This document shows, piece after piece, positions 1 to 9,684 of a stretch of DNA of 34,286 nt. The DNA lies in assembly GCA_950054395.1 (NCBI GenBank), contig CATLOZ010000008.1, positions 1-34,286 of the forward strand, written 5' to 3'. A model generated the notes under the pieces. The model worked only from the letters and a program-made list of their open reading frames with translations, ran no database searches and was not told where the DNA came from. How positions within the stretch are numbered: the stretch's first letter is position 1; every line of letters begins with the position of its first letter. The position numbers and the translations under genes are program-made. Origin of the DNA: an uncultured Chloroflexota bacterium. GTDB lineage: Bacteria; Chloroflexota; Dehalococcoidia; Lucifugimonadales; GCA-002694895.

Positions 1-152
1 AATTCAACTGCTTCATATTTCCCTATACTTGCACCTGAAGGAACTGTGGATATGCCAGTATATTTATTATCAAGAGTAACAAAAGATCGTAATGTAGGAG
101 TACCTCTTGAATCAAGAACTTGTATTGAACTTATGTTTGTGATTTTAGACAT
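1..152 (-). CDS. eno: Enolase, N-terminal part (runs off left edge)
   Basis: Reverse complement from CAT at 150-152 reads MSKITNISSIQVLDSRGTPTLRSFVTLDNKYTGISTVPSGASIGKYEAVE, the enolase N-terminus (VLDSRGxPT, VPSGASxGxxEA). Not in the ORF track. Confidence 0.95.
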   Translation of the reverse strand, partial: MSKITNISSIQVLDSRGTPTLRSFVTLDNKYTGISTVPSGASIGKYEAVE

Positions 153-280
153 ATAGAAATTATATTTTTAAGCTTTTTTATGATCATATTTTTAGAAATA
201 TTATACTTTATTATATGAGAGTTTAATTTAATTTATACTTGATATATCATATAAAAAGTAATTAATATTTATTTGTTTTA

Positions 281-1996
281 ATGAGTGATATACAAAATCT
301 TAGAGATAAAATAAGACATTCAGCGGCACATTTGCTGGCTGAAGCGGTATTAAAAATTTATCCTGATGCAAAATTAACAATTGGACCGGCTATATCGGAT
401 GGATTTTTTTATGACTTTGATATTGATGAAACTTTTTCCGATCAAGATTTAGTTTCAATTGAACGGCAAATGAAAAGATCAATAAAAAGGAATACAAAAT
501 TTGAAGGAAAGGAATTATCCAAAAAAGAAGCATTGATTATTTATAAAGATAATCCTTATAAAACAGAAATTATTAATTCTATGCCAGAAAATGAGGTAAT
601 AACAGAATACAGTCATTCTAATGGTAATTTTGTAGATTTATGTAAGGGCGGACATGTTGAGAAAACAGGGGAAATCAAAGCTGTAAAATTGCTTTCAACT
701 GCGGGTGCTTATTGGCGAGGAGATGAAAATAATAAGATGTTACAACGCATTTATGGAACTGCGTTTGAAAGTACTGAGGAATTAGACAAGCATTTACTTT
801 TCTTAGAAGAGGCATCAAAAAGAGACCATAGAAAACTTGGTAAAGAGTTAGACCTTTTTTCTATTTCACAAGATATTGGTTCCGGAATGATTTTATGGCA
901 TCCTAAAGGTTCTTTTATAAGAAGTAAAATTGAAGATTATTGGAAAAGTGAACATATCAAAGATAATTATGATTTGATATATACTCCGCATGTTGGTAAA
1001 TCAGATCTTTGGTCAAAAAGTGGGCATTTAGATAATTTTAAGGAAAATATGTTTCCTAGTATTGATATGGATAATAATGAATATTATTTGAAACCTATGA
1101 ATTGTCCTTTTCATATTGCGTACTATAAAAATAAGTTGAGAAGTTACAGGGATTTACCTATGAGAATAGGTGAATTAGGTACGGTATATAGATATGAGAA
1201 ACAGGGCGTTTTGCACGGATTATTAAGAGTGCGTGGATTCACTCAAGATGATGCCCATATATTTTGTATGCCTGAGCAAGTAATAGAAGAATTTAATTCA
1301 GTACTTGATTTAACATTTAGAATTTACGATAAATTTGATTTTAGAAATTATAAAATTACGTTGTCAACTAAACCTGAGAAATATGTTGGCGAAGATAAAG
1401 ATTGGGATTTTGCTGAAAATATCCTTAAAAAAATATTAAATGAAAAAGGACTTGAATACGAACTTGATGAAGGTGGAGGGGCTTTTTACGGCCCTAAAAT
1501 AGATATTCATATTGAAGACGCTATAGGTCGCCTTTGGCAATGTACTACAGTTCAATTTGATTTCAATTTACCCGAACGTTTTGATTTAAAGTATATATCT
1601 ACAGAAGGTAAGGAGATTAAACCAATTATGATTCATAGAGCACTTCTTGGTTCAGTTGAGAGATTTTTTGGAGTATTAATTGAACATTACGCAGGATCAT
1701 TTCCAATGTGGCTTGCCCCAATTCAAATTATGATTATTCCAATTGCAGATAGACACATAGATTATTGTAATCAAATTTCTGATGTTTTGAAAGAAAAAAA
1801 TTTCCGTTCGGTGGTGAATGATTCATCTGAAAGAATGAATGCAAAAATAAGGGAAGCTCAAATGCAAAAAATACCATATATGATTGTAATAGGAGATAAG
1901 GAGATATCTCAAAACAAACTTTCAATAAGAACTAGATCTGGCGAAAACATTCCAGATATAGATTTAAATGAATTTTTTAATTTGCTAAATGATTAA
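281..1996 (+). CDS. thrS: Threonyl-tRNA synthetase, short form without N-terminal TGS domain
   Basis: Starts at the editing domain (RHSAAHLLAEA; CKGGH), then class II core (MNCPFHIAYYKN, RVRGFTQDDAHIFC, GGGAFYGPKIDIHIEDAIGR, IMIHRALLGSVERFFGVLIEHYAGSFPMWLAPIQ). Confidence 0.96.
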   Translation: MSDIQNLRDKIRHSAAHLLAEAVLKIYPDAKLTIGPAISDGFFYDFDIDETFSDQDLVSIERQMKRSIKRNTKFEGKELSKKEALIIYKDNPYKTEIINSMPENEVITEYSHSNGNFVDLCKGGHVEKTGEIKAVKLLSTAGAYWRGDENNKMLQRIYGTAFESTEELDKHLLFLEEASKRDHRKLGKELDLFSISQDIGSGMILWHPKGSFIRSKIEDYWKSEHIKDNYDLIYTPHVGKSDLWSKSGHLDNFKENMFPSIDMDNNEYYLKPMNCPFHIAYYKNKLRSYRDLPMRIGELGTVYRYEKQGVLHGLLRVRGFTQDDAHIFCMPEQVIEEFNSVLDLTFRIYDKFDFRNYKITLSTKPEKYVGEDKDWDFAENILKKILNEKGLEYELDEGGGAFYGPKIDIHIEDAIGRLWQCTTVQFDFNLPERFDLKYISTEGKEIKPIMIHRALLGSVERFFGVLIEHYAGSFPMWLAPIQIMIIPIADRHIDYCNQISDVLKEKNFRSVVNDSSERMNAKIREAQMQKIPYMIVIGDKEISQNKLSIRTRSGENIPDIDLNEFFNLLND

Positions 1997-2903
1997 TAAA
2001 TTTTTATCAATAAATAAATTAAAAATATTGTCTTATGTGTCCTTGCTAGGCATTCTGATGGTTTTATTCCAAATAACCTTGGGAGGGATAGTAAGGGTCA
2101 CTGAATCAGGATTGGGATGCCCTGATTGGCCTCTATGTGATGGTCAAATCGTACCTGAATTAGACTTTCATACTGCCATAGAATGGGGGCATAGAGTTTC
2201 TGGTGCTTCTATTGGAATTTTAATTATTATTATTAATGTTATTTCAGTTAAATTTTTTGGAAGAAAATCAGCACAATCATCTATAGCCTTTTCTTTGTTA
2301 TTGTTGGTTGTTTTGGAAGGCGTTTTAGGCGGTGTTACTGTTTTGACAGAATTAGCATGGTGGGTCCGGTTAATTCATCTGGGAGTTTCATTTGTAATCT
2401 TATTTCTTTTTGCATATTTGTTTTCTTCAATTAGAAAAGTTAATAAAAAATCATTTATATCAAATCTTAAGATATTTCAGGAATATATATTAAATACCAC
2501 TTTGATTGGACTTTTGATTTTAATGTTGTACGGTTCAGCAATAGTGGGATTAGGAGTTAATTCATCCTGCATGTCGTGGCCTGATTGTATGGGTCAATGG
2601 ATAAGATTTAATGAAAGTTCGTATCTTTTACATATGATACACAGATATTTAGCTTTAGTTTTTGGGCTGATGATATTGTATATTTCTCATGTAGTTGGAA
2701 GATTTGCAATGCGTCGTTCTTTTGTTAAAATTATTGCCAGGTCACTGGGATTAATATTTATACTTCATATTTTGTTTAGTATTGGATTAGTTCACGCAGG
2801 ATTTGATGAATGGTTAAGGGTGGTACATCTAAGTTTGGCTGGTATTATATGGTTATTTGTTTCATGGTTATTTATAGAATACAGAATATTTAAATCAACT
2901 TAA
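1989..2903 (+). CDS. ctaA: Heme A synthase (COX15/CtaA family)
   Basis: LGGIVRVTESGLGCPDWPLCDGQ, EWGHRVSG, SCMSWPDCMGQW, HMIHRYLA, multiple TM segments; 8-bp overlap with thrS. Confidence 0.93.
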   Translation: MINKFLSINKLKILSYVSLLGILMVLFQITLGGIVRVTESGLGCPDWPLCDGQIVPELDFHTAIEWGHRVSGASIGILIIIINVISVKFFGRKSAQSSIAFSLLLLVVLEGVLGGVTVLTELAWWVRLIHLGVSFVILFLFAYLFSSIRKVNKKSFISNLKIFQEYILNTTLIGLLILMLYGSAIVGLGVNSSCMSWPDCMGQWIRFNESSYLLHMIHRYLALVFGLMILYISHVVGRFAMRRSFVKIIARSLGLIFILHILFSIGLVHAGFDEWLRVVHLSLAGIIWLFVSWLFIEYRIFKST

Positions 2904-3031
2904 TTTGAAGGTAATTTTTTATAATAGAAAAATTATATTTTATTAATTATTAACTATAAAATGTGTAGACTATAGATGTCCTTGTTGTTACAATTTTTTA
3001 AATGTGAATTATATTACTAATTGATAATTTA

Positions 3032-4075
3032 GTGTTTGATACGATAAAAAAATTCTTACCAATTTTACTGTCTTTACTTTTTGTTATTGCCTGCGGAGGG
3101 TTTGATGGTCCGCAATCTACATTTGATACACACGGCCCAGTAGCAAAAGAGCAAGCCGACTTGTTTTATTTGATTTTGTGGGCGGGTATGGTTGTTTTAG
3201 TAGCAGTAGAGTTAGCTATTATATATATATATATTAAATTTAGAAGAAAGAAAAACTCTACAAGAATTCCATCCCAGACTCATGGGAATACTAAATTGGA
3301 AATTATGTGGACAATTTTACCAGCTATATTTTTAGCAATTGTATCAGTTCCTGTATTGTCTGCAATTTGGACTATTGGAACTCCACCAAAAAATCCAGAT
3401 GTTGTTGTAAATGTACATGGTCATCAATATTGGTTTGAATTTGAATATCAAGATTTAGACGTTGTAACTGCAAATGAATTACATATACCTGTTGGGAAAA
3501 AAATATTAATTAATCTCTACTCTAATAATGTATTGCATAGTTTTTGGATACCTAAGATAGCAGGTAAAACTGATATTATTCCTAATCAAGGCAACTATAT
3601 GTGGATTCAAGGCGATGATGTTGGTATGTATTATGGGCAATGTGCAGAATTTTGCGGAGAATCTCACGCTTTAATGAGATTTAGAGTAGTAGTAGATACA
3701 GATGAAGATTTCAGAGCATGGATATCTCATCAAAAATCAGAAGCTTTTGTCCCTAATGATCCTTTGGAAAAATCTGGTTATGATATTTTTATGTCTTCAA
3801 AAGCAGGATGTGGAGGTTGTCATATGATAAATGGGTCTAAAAAGGCAAAAGGTAAAATTGGCCCTAATTTAACACATTTTGGATCTCGTCAACATATGGC
3901 TGCAGGTATATTAGAAAATAATCAGGTTAATCTTAGGAATTGGATAAGAAATCCTGATATGATAAAACCAGGTAATATAATGTCAGGGCAGGCTGCAGTT
4001 TATATGGACCCTAATAAATCATTAACAGAATCTGAAGTTATAGCCCTTGCTTCATATTTACAATCATTAAAGTGA
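3032..4075 (+). CDS. coxB: Cytochrome c oxidase subunit II, caa3-type, with C-terminal cytochrome c domain; predicted lipoprotein
   Basis: Lipobox-like VIAC near N-terminus; CuA motif GQCAEFCGESHALMRF; C-terminal CGGCH heme c motif. GTG start. Confidence 0.95.
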   Translation: MFDTIKKFLPILLSLLFVIACGGFDGPQSTFDTHGPVAKEQADLFYLILWAGMVVLVAVELAIIYIYIKFRRKKNSTRIPSQTHGNTKLEIMWTILPAIFLAIVSVPVLSAIWTIGTPPKNPDVVVNVHGHQYWFEFEYQDLDVVTANELHIPVGKKILINLYSNNVLHSFWIPKIAGKTDIIPNQGNYMWIQGDDVGMYYGQCAEFCGESHALMRFRVVVDTDEDFRAWISHQKSEAFVPNDPLEKSGYDIFMSSKAGCGGCHMINGSKKAKGKIGPNLTHFGSRQHMAAGILENNQVNLRNWIRNPDMIKPGNIMSGQAAVYMDPNKSLTESEVIALASYLQSLK

Positions 4076-4092
4076 TATAGAAAAATTAAATT

Positions 4093-5940
4093 ATGACAAC
4101 AATTCCTTTTAAATTACCATTGAATATAAAATTATATAGACCTGTCAGTCCTACTGGTGTATGGGGTTGGTTGACTACTGTTGATCATAAAAAGATAGGT
4201 GTTTTATATGGTGTAACTGCATTCATTATGTTTCTCACAGGTGGAATAGAAGCAATGTTGATTCGAACTCAATTAATTGCACCTGAGCTAAAAATAATTG
4301 CTCCTGAAGTCTATAATCAGCTTTTTACTATGCATGCAACAACAATGATTTTTTTAGCTATAATGCCTTTGTCTGCAGCGTTTTTTAATTTTATTATTCC
4401 TTTACAAATTGGTGCAAGAGATGTTGCGTTCCCTAGATTAAATGCTTTTAGTTATTGGGCTTTTCTTGCTGGTGCTTTAATAATGAAATCAAGCTGGTTT
4501 TTAGGAGGATCTCCAAATGCTGGTTGGTTTGGTTATGCTCCCATAACTACTGCAACGTTTAATCCTGGAAATGGGATAGATTTTTGGATTATTGGTCTTC
4601 AAGTCTTAGGTGTAGCTTCTTTAGCCGCATCTTTTAATTTTATAGTAACTATAATAAATTTGAGAGCCCCTGGAATGACAATGATGAGGTTGCCATTATT
4701 TACATGGATGACTTTTATAACAGCTATACTACTTATATTAGCTTTTCCAGTAATAACTGTTGCTTTAATTGAATTGATGCTTGATAGAACTTTTGATTTT
4801 AATTTTTTCAATACTAAAGCAGGAGCTAATCCTATATTGTGGCAACATTTATTCTGGATATTTGGCCACCCTGAAGTTTATATTTTGATATTACCAGCTA
4901 TGGGAATAGTATCTGAGGTTTTACCTACATTTTCTAGAAAACCTATATTTGGGTATCCTGCAATGGTACTAGCAGCTTCTTTTATTGCATTTATGGGATG
5001 GTTAGTATGGAGTCATCATATGTTTACAACTGGATTAGGTCCAATTGCAAATAGTGTGTTTACATTAACTACAATGCTTATAGCAATTCCTACTGGTGTA
5101 AAAATGTTTAATTGGTTGGGTACCATGTGGGGTGGAGATATAGATTTCAAAACCCCTACATTATTTGCTGTAGGATTTATGTCAATGTTTTTAATTGGTG
5201 GAATTAGTGGTGTAATGCACTCTTTTTCTGCTTCTGATTATCAGCAACAGGATACATATTTTATAGTTGCTCATATACATTATGTTTTGTTCGGAGGTTC
5301 TATATTTGGAATTTTTGCAGGTATTTATTATTGGTTTCCTAAAATCACTGGAAGAATGTATGATGAAAAATTAGGTAAGCTAAATTTTTGGATAATGTTT
5401 ATTGGTCAGAATTTAACTTTCTTCCCTATGCATTGGGTTGGAATGCAAGGCATGCCAAGAAGAATTTTTACATACGACTCTGGAATGGGATGGGCTTTTT
5501 GGAACGGATTTGAAACAATTGCAGCTTATGCGATTGCATTCGGAGTTTTAATATTTGTTATAAATATGATAAAAAGTTGGACTGGTGGTAAAAAAGCAGG
5601 TGATGATCCTTGGGATGGAAGAACATTAGAGTGGTCAATACCTTCTCCACCACCTGTTTATAATTTTAGAGATATTCCGATAGTTAAATCTTTAGATGAT
5701 TTTTGGCACACTAAACAAAAATCATCTAATTCAAATACTAAAGTTAAAAGTAAAACGAAAGTAAGCGATATTCATTTACCTCAGCCTTCTTACTGGCCTT
5801 TATTAGTAGCTGTAGGGTTAACAATAGCAGGTTTTGGCATTATTTATAATTTGGTGTTCACTGGAATTGGTATTGGTATTATGCTGATAACAGTATGTGC
5901 TTGGTCTTTTGAACCGGTTAACGAACCCGATTCACATTAG
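4093..5940 (+). CDS. coxA: Cytochrome c oxidase subunit I
   Basis: Heme-copper oxidase signatures: FTMHATTMIFLAIMP, WQHLFWIFGHPEVYILILPAMGI, HHMFTTG, VAHIHYVLFGG. Confidence 0.98.
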   Translation: MTTIPFKLPLNIKLYRPVSPTGVWGWLTTVDHKKIGVLYGVTAFIMFLTGGIEAMLIRTQLIAPELKIIAPEVYNQLFTMHATTMIFLAIMPLSAAFFNFIIPLQIGARDVAFPRLNAFSYWAFLAGALIMKSSWFLGGSPNAGWFGYAPITTATFNPGNGIDFWIIGLQVLGVASLAASFNFIVTIINLRAPGMTMMRLPLFTWMTFITAILLILAFPVITVALIELMLDRTFDFNFFNTKAGANPILWQHLFWIFGHPEVYILILPAMGIVSEVLPTFSRKPIFGYPAMVLAASFIAFMGWLVWSHHMFTTGLGPIANSVFTLTTMLIAIPTGVKMFNWLGTMWGGDIDFKTPTLFAVGFMSMFLIGGISGVMHSFSASDYQQQDTYFIVAHIHYVLFGGSIFGIFAGIYYWFPKITGRMYDEKLGKLNFWIMFIGQNLTFFPMHWVGMQGMPRRIFTYDSGMGWAFWNGFETIAAYAIAFGVLIFVINMIKSWTGGKKAGDDPWDGRTLEWSIPSPPPVYNFRDIPIVKSLDDFWHTKQKSSNSNTKVKSKTKVSDIHLPQPSYWPLLVAVGLTIAGFGIIYNLVFTGIGIGIMLITVCAWSFEPVNEPDSH

Positions 5941-5957
5941 TTTGAGGTATATAGAAT

Positions 5958-6557
5958 ATGTCTGATGAAACGACAACAGGATTAAGTCATAGAAAACTAT
6001 TAATTTGGGTTTTCTTGGGATCTGATTGCATGTTTTTTGCATCTTTGATAGGCACGTATCTTATTTATAAAGGATCAGGTGTTTTGCACCCTGGCCCTGC
6101 AGATGTGTTTGATATACCAACAACATCTGTTAGCACATTTGTTTTGCTTATGAGTAGTATGAGTATGGTTTTTGCTTATGCATATTTAGTAAGAGATGAT
6201 ATAAAAGCATTTAGGATATGGATGTTTTCTACTATAATAATGGGATCAACATTTTTGGGGTTTCAGGTATTTGAGTTTAGCGAATTTTATTTCCATGATG
6301 ATTTAAGTCCTCAAACTAATTTGTTTGGAACGACTTTTTATGCTTTAACTGGTACTCATGGCCTTCATGTTACTATAGGAGTAATTTGGTTAGGTATAAT
6401 TTTTTATTCAAGTTTGTTTAGAAATACAGTAACTTCAAAAACCAATTTGGACTTAGATTTGGCAGCTTTGTATTGGCATTTTGTTGATATTGTATGGATT
6501 GTCATTTTTGCAGTTGTTTATTTATTTGGAACATTTACTGGATTCCCATCATCATAG
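5958..6557 (+). CDS. coxC: Cytochrome c oxidase subunit III
   Basis: CoxC-like TM protein: FVLLMSSMSMVFA, LGFQVFEFSEFY, GTTFYALTGTHGLHVTIGVIWL, YWHFVDIVWIVIFAVVYL. Confidence 0.95.
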   Translation: MSDETTTGLSHRKLLIWVFLGSDCMFFASLIGTYLIYKGSGVLHPGPADVFDIPTTSVSTFVLLMSSMSMVFAYAYLVRDDIKAFRIWMFSTIIMGSTFLGFQVFEFSEFYFHDDLSPQTNLFGTTFYALTGTHGLHVTIGVIWLGIIFYSSLFRNTVTSKTNLDLDLAALYWHFVDIVWIVIFAVVYLFGTFTGFPSS

Positions 6558-6570
6558 TGAGGAGATAAAA

Positions 6571-6891
6571 ATGTCTGTAGAAATAAAAAATCAATCTAAT
6601 CATATAGATGAAAGTCATTCTCACCCAAAGCCAATGACATACTTTAAAGTAGCAATGGCACTTGTTATTTTAACAGCTCTTGAAATTTTGGTATTTTATT
6701 TTGATTGGTTAGGTTATGGAATTATTCCTGTGTTAGCTTTTTTATCAATAGCAAAATTTGCAATTGTTGTGATGTATTATATGCATTTAAAATTTGACTC
6801 AAAATTATTTACATATGTTTTTATGTCAGGGCTGATTTTAGCAACAGTTGTAATTTTATGGCTGATGGCTTTATTTGGATGGTTTGTCTAA
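6571..6891 (+). CDS. coxD: Cytochrome c oxidase subunit IV (CoxD / COX4_pro-like)
   Basis: Three-TM small subunit with VALVILTALEILVFY and VVMYYMHLKFDSKLF. Track start at 6481 is too far upstream; ATG at 6571 follows AGGAG at 6560-6563. Confidence 0.85.
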   Translation: MSVEIKNQSNHIDESHSHPKPMTYFKVAMALVILTALEILVFYFDWLGYGIIPVLAFLSIAKFAIVVMYYMHLKFDSKLFTYVFMSGLILATVVILWLMALFGWFV

Positions 6892-6900
6892 ACTAATTAA

Positions 6901-7686
6901 ATGCATTCAGTATTTTTAAATACTTCTTTTCACTATGAAATAATATTCGGGTTAGTAGCACTAGAATTTATTTATTTAGCCATTGTTTTTGGATTGAAAA
7001 ATAAATTCAGTATCAATCCTCAAACAGATTATAAAAAATCATTTACTTTTTTGCTTGGTATTCTGGTTTTATTTTTAGCCTTGGTATGGCCTGTTCATTA
7101 TATAAGTGAATATTATTTATTTAGCGCACATATGTTACAACATATAATGATTTCTTATATAGCACCCCCTTTATTATTATTAGGATTGAATCATAAAATT
7201 ACTGATTTATTGTTTAAATTTAAGTTATCAAAATATATTTTTAATTTTATTTTTAACCCTGTTTTTTGTTTCGTATTATTTAATATTGTATTTGGTTTAT
7301 GGCACATACCAAATGTATATAATTTATCTGTATCTTTCTATAAATTTCATGCATTAGAACATACTATGTTTATTATTTCAGCAATTTTTATGTGGTGGCC
7401 TTTAGTAACTCCAAGTTTAATTAAGCCAAGCTTACACTATTCCCTGAAATTAATTTATTTGTTTCTTTTATCTATCGCGCAGATTATTGTTTTTGGAATA
7501 ATTACTTATGCTTCTGAAAATATTTATGAGCATTATCAAAATTCAACTTATATGTTTGGCCTTTCCCCACTTGAAGACCAACAATTAGGTGGGGTAATTA
7601 TGAAAGTTGGTACAGCTTTAATTCTGATGGGCTTATTTATTTATTATTTTTTTAAATGGTATTTGTCAGAAAAAAGGTATGAATAG
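6901..7686 (+). CDS. ctaG: Cytochrome c oxidase assembly factor CtaG (caa3_CtaG family)
   Basis: Multi-TM protein with SAHMLQHIMISYIAPPLLLLGL and HALEHTMFIISAIFMWWPLV; in oxidase operon. Confidence 0.88.
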   Translation: MHSVFLNTSFHYEIIFGLVALEFIYLAIVFGLKNKFSINPQTDYKKSFTFLLGILVLFLALVWPVHYISEYYLFSAHMLQHIMISYIAPPLLLLGLNHKITDLLFKFKLSKYIFNFIFNPVFCFVLFNIVFGLWHIPNVYNLSVSFYKFHALEHTMFIISAIFMWWPLVTPSLIKPSLHYSLKLIYLFLLSIAQIIVFGIITYASENIYEHYQNSTYMFGLSPLEDQQLGGVIMKVGTALILMGLFIYYFFKWYLSEKRYE

Positions 7687-7730
7687 CTTTATTTATAATG
7701 TTAGAATTATAATTCAATGACCGTGAATGT

Positions 7731-7946
7731 ATGTTAAAACGATTAATTTATGCAATTATATTATCTCTTATTTCAGTGTTAACTGTAGCTGTTTTTGCTA
7801 TTTCCCTAGGTTATATTTTTTATAATCTTCCCACATTAGGATCTGGTGAGGGTGAATTAAAAAATTTATCAGTTGTTTTGGCTGGTATGTCTATATTAAT
7901 AGGAACTCCAATAATGGCATATCTAGCAGTAAAATATATTAAGTAA
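7731..7946 (+). CDS. Small two-TM membrane protein of unknown function in oxidase operon
   Basis: 71-aa ORF with two hydrophobic segments, between ctaG and SCO1-like gene. Confidence 0.65.
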   Translation: MLKRLIYAIILSLISVLTVAVFAISLGYIFYNLPTLGSGEGELKNLSVVLAGMSILIGTPIMAYLAVKYIK

Positions 7947-7963
7947 TTGGATTATTAGGATTT

Positions 7964-8551
7964 TTGTTTAAATTTTTTATCAGAATATTACTAGTCTTTA
8001 TATTCTTTATATTATCATCCTGCATTTTTGACAACCCTAATTATATGGGAATAAAATCAAAAACTGATTTGTATTTACCTGAATTTAATTTCCAAAATCA
8101 AAACGGAGTTTATATATCTGATGCCGATTTTTCATCTAAATTAGTACTTGTAACTTTTATGTATTCTAATTGCAAAACAGAGTGCCCCTCTGCACTCAAT
8201 GATTTAAAGATTTTTGAAAATATAAGAAATGAATACAAAGATGAATTAAATATAATAATATTTTCCATTGATCCTGTTAATGATACCCAACTTCAGGTAA
8301 AAAATTTATTGAATAAATATGAATTAAATAATTCTCTTGATTATTTAATTGCTGATAAATATGATCTGAAAGTAATATGGGAACATTTTTATGTACCAGT
8401 GGCTTATGTTCAAAGTAAATCTTTAAAAGGTAATTTGATTTTGCATTCTATTCCAGCATATTTAATTTCTAATCAAAATAAATTTACATTAATATATACT
8501 GAGTTTGATATAGATTCTATTAAAGTTGATATAAAAAATATATTAAATTAA
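7964..8551 (+). CDS. SCO1/SenC-like copper chaperone, predicted lipoprotein
   Basis: Lipobox-like ILSSC; VLVTFMYSNCKTECPSAL (CxxxC), IIFSIDPVNDT, downstream His in LILHSIPAYLI. TTG start. Confidence 0.87.
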   Translation: MFKFFIRILLVFIFFILSSCIFDNPNYMGIKSKTDLYLPEFNFQNQNGVYISDADFSSKLVLVTFMYSNCKTECPSALNDLKIFENIRNEYKDELNIIIFSIDPVNDTQLQVKNLLNKYELNNSLDYLIADKYDLKVIWEHFYVPVAYVQSKSLKGNLILHSIPAYLISNQNKFTLIYTEFDIDSIKVDIKNILN

Positions 8552-8904
8552 TTTATTGAAGATTTAGCTTTTTCTACTAATTGTTCGAATCCAACAGGCT
8601 CATTTATAGCCATATCAGAAAGTGTTTTTCTATCAATTTCAATTTCAGATTTTTTTAATCCGGACATGAAAACGCTATATGAAATGCCATGCTCTCTTGC
8701 TGCGGCATTTATTCTGACATTCCAAAGTCTTCTAAAATTTCTTTTTTTAGTTTTATTGTGTATATAGTTATACATTAAAGCATGTAAAACAGATTCGTTA
8801 GCCTGTCTAAATAATTTGCTTCTTGAACCTCGGTGTCCTTTTGCAAGGTTTAAAATTTTTTTATGGGATCGTTTTTTATTTGTTCCTCTTTTTATCCTAG
8901 TCAA
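8548..8904 (-). CDS. rplT: Ribosomal protein bL20
   Basis: MTRIKRGTNKKRSHKKILNLAKGHRGSRSKLFRQANESVLHALMYNYIHNKTKKRNFRRLWNVRINAAAREHGISYS. Confidence 0.98.
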   Translation of the reverse strand: MTRIKRGTNKKRSHKKILNLAKGHRGSRSKLFRQANESVLHALMYNYIHNKTKKRNFRRLWNVRINAAAREHGISYSVFMSGLKKSEIEIDRKTLSDMAINEPVGFEQLVEKAKSSIN

Positions 8905-8925
8905 CTTATTCTCCGGTTTATAATA

Positions 8926-9114
8926 TTAAATTAATTTTTTCAATCTTTTAACATCTGCTTTATGTACGCTTACAGTATCATGAAAAGTTCTTTTTACTTT
9001 TTGTGATTTTTTTCTTTTTAAGTGACTACTGTTTCCTTTCATTCTAAGAAGTTTGCCGCTGCCGCTTACTTTTATTCTAGATGATGCACCTTTGTGAGTT
9101 TTCATTTTGGGCAT
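8926..9114 (-). CDS. rpmI: Ribosomal protein bL35
   Basis: MPKMKTHKGASSRIKVSGSGKLLRMKGNSSHLKRKKSQKVKR. Confidence 0.97.
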   Translation of the reverse strand: MPKMKTHKGASSRIKVSGSGKLLRMKGNSSHLKRKKSQKVKRTFHDTVSVHKADVKRLKKLI

Positions 9115-9119
9115 ATTTT

Positions 9120-9659
9120 TTATCCTTTATTAATTTTATTTGATGGTGGCATTAAAGTCATAGATAGAATATTGCCACTCATTCCTGGAGGGGATTCTAG
9201 TATTGCTTCATCTAAAAGAGAATCTCTCACAGTTTTTAATACGTTCATCCCAAGTTCTGGGTGAGTAATCTCTCTTCCCCTAAATAATACTGTTATTTTG
9301 ACTTTATTTCCTTTTGATAGAAATTTTTTAACTTGTTTTATTTTCCAGTCTAATTCATTATCTCCTGTTCTTGTTTTAAATTTAACTTCTTTAGTTTTTT
9401 GTATTGAAGTTTTTACTCTACTTTGTTTTTTGGCTGTCCTTTCTTTTCTGGTAAGTTTATATTTATGTTTACCATAGTCCATTATTTTGCAGACAGGAGG
9501 TTGAGCACCCGGAGATACTTCTACTAAATCCAGAGATCTCAGGAGTGCATGATTAACAGCGTCTTTAGTGAGTAAGACCCCCATTTGCTTTCCGTTTTCG
9601 TCTATGACCAAAACTCTATCTGATTTTATCCCTTCATTTATGAAGTAATCTTTTGCTAT
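9120..9659 (-). CDS. infC: Translation initiation factor IF-3, probable AUA start at 9657-9659
   Basis: IF-3 homology (VIDENGKQMGV, PVCKIMDYGKHKY, EITHPELGMNVL) extends upstream of the TTG at 9609-9611 as I-A-K-D-Y-F-I-N-E-G-I-K-S-D-R-V-L. Only a near-cognate ATA lies between a GGGAG SD-like site and this extension; an in-frame TAA lies further upstream. Confidence 0.93.
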   Translation of the reverse strand: MAKDYFINEGIKSDRVLVIDENGKQMGVLLTKDAVNHALLRSLDLVEVSPGAQPPVCKIMDYGKHKYKLTRKERTAKKQSRVKTSIQKTKEVKFKTRTGDNELDWKIKQVKKFLSKGNKVKITVLFRGREITHPELGMNVLKTVRDSLLDEAILESPPGMSGNILSMTLMPPSNKINKG

Positions 9660-9684
9660 TTTATTTCTCCCATAATAAAATTAA

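Noticed and set aside
1734-1925. Small antisense ORF within thrS; similar ones at 4599-4811, 17670-17852, 19749-19970, 22213-22404, 24887-25114
   Set aside because: All lie opposite confidently assigned genes and show no family motifs.
2912-2935. AT-only inverted repeat TAATTTTT/AAAAATTA after ctaA
   Set aside because: 8-bp all-AT palindromes with short loops are expected often by chance at this base composition.
7693-7715. TTATAAT/ATTATAA repeat and GAATTATAATTC palindrome after ctaG
   Set aside because: Short all-AT repeats within an apparent operon; likely compositional.
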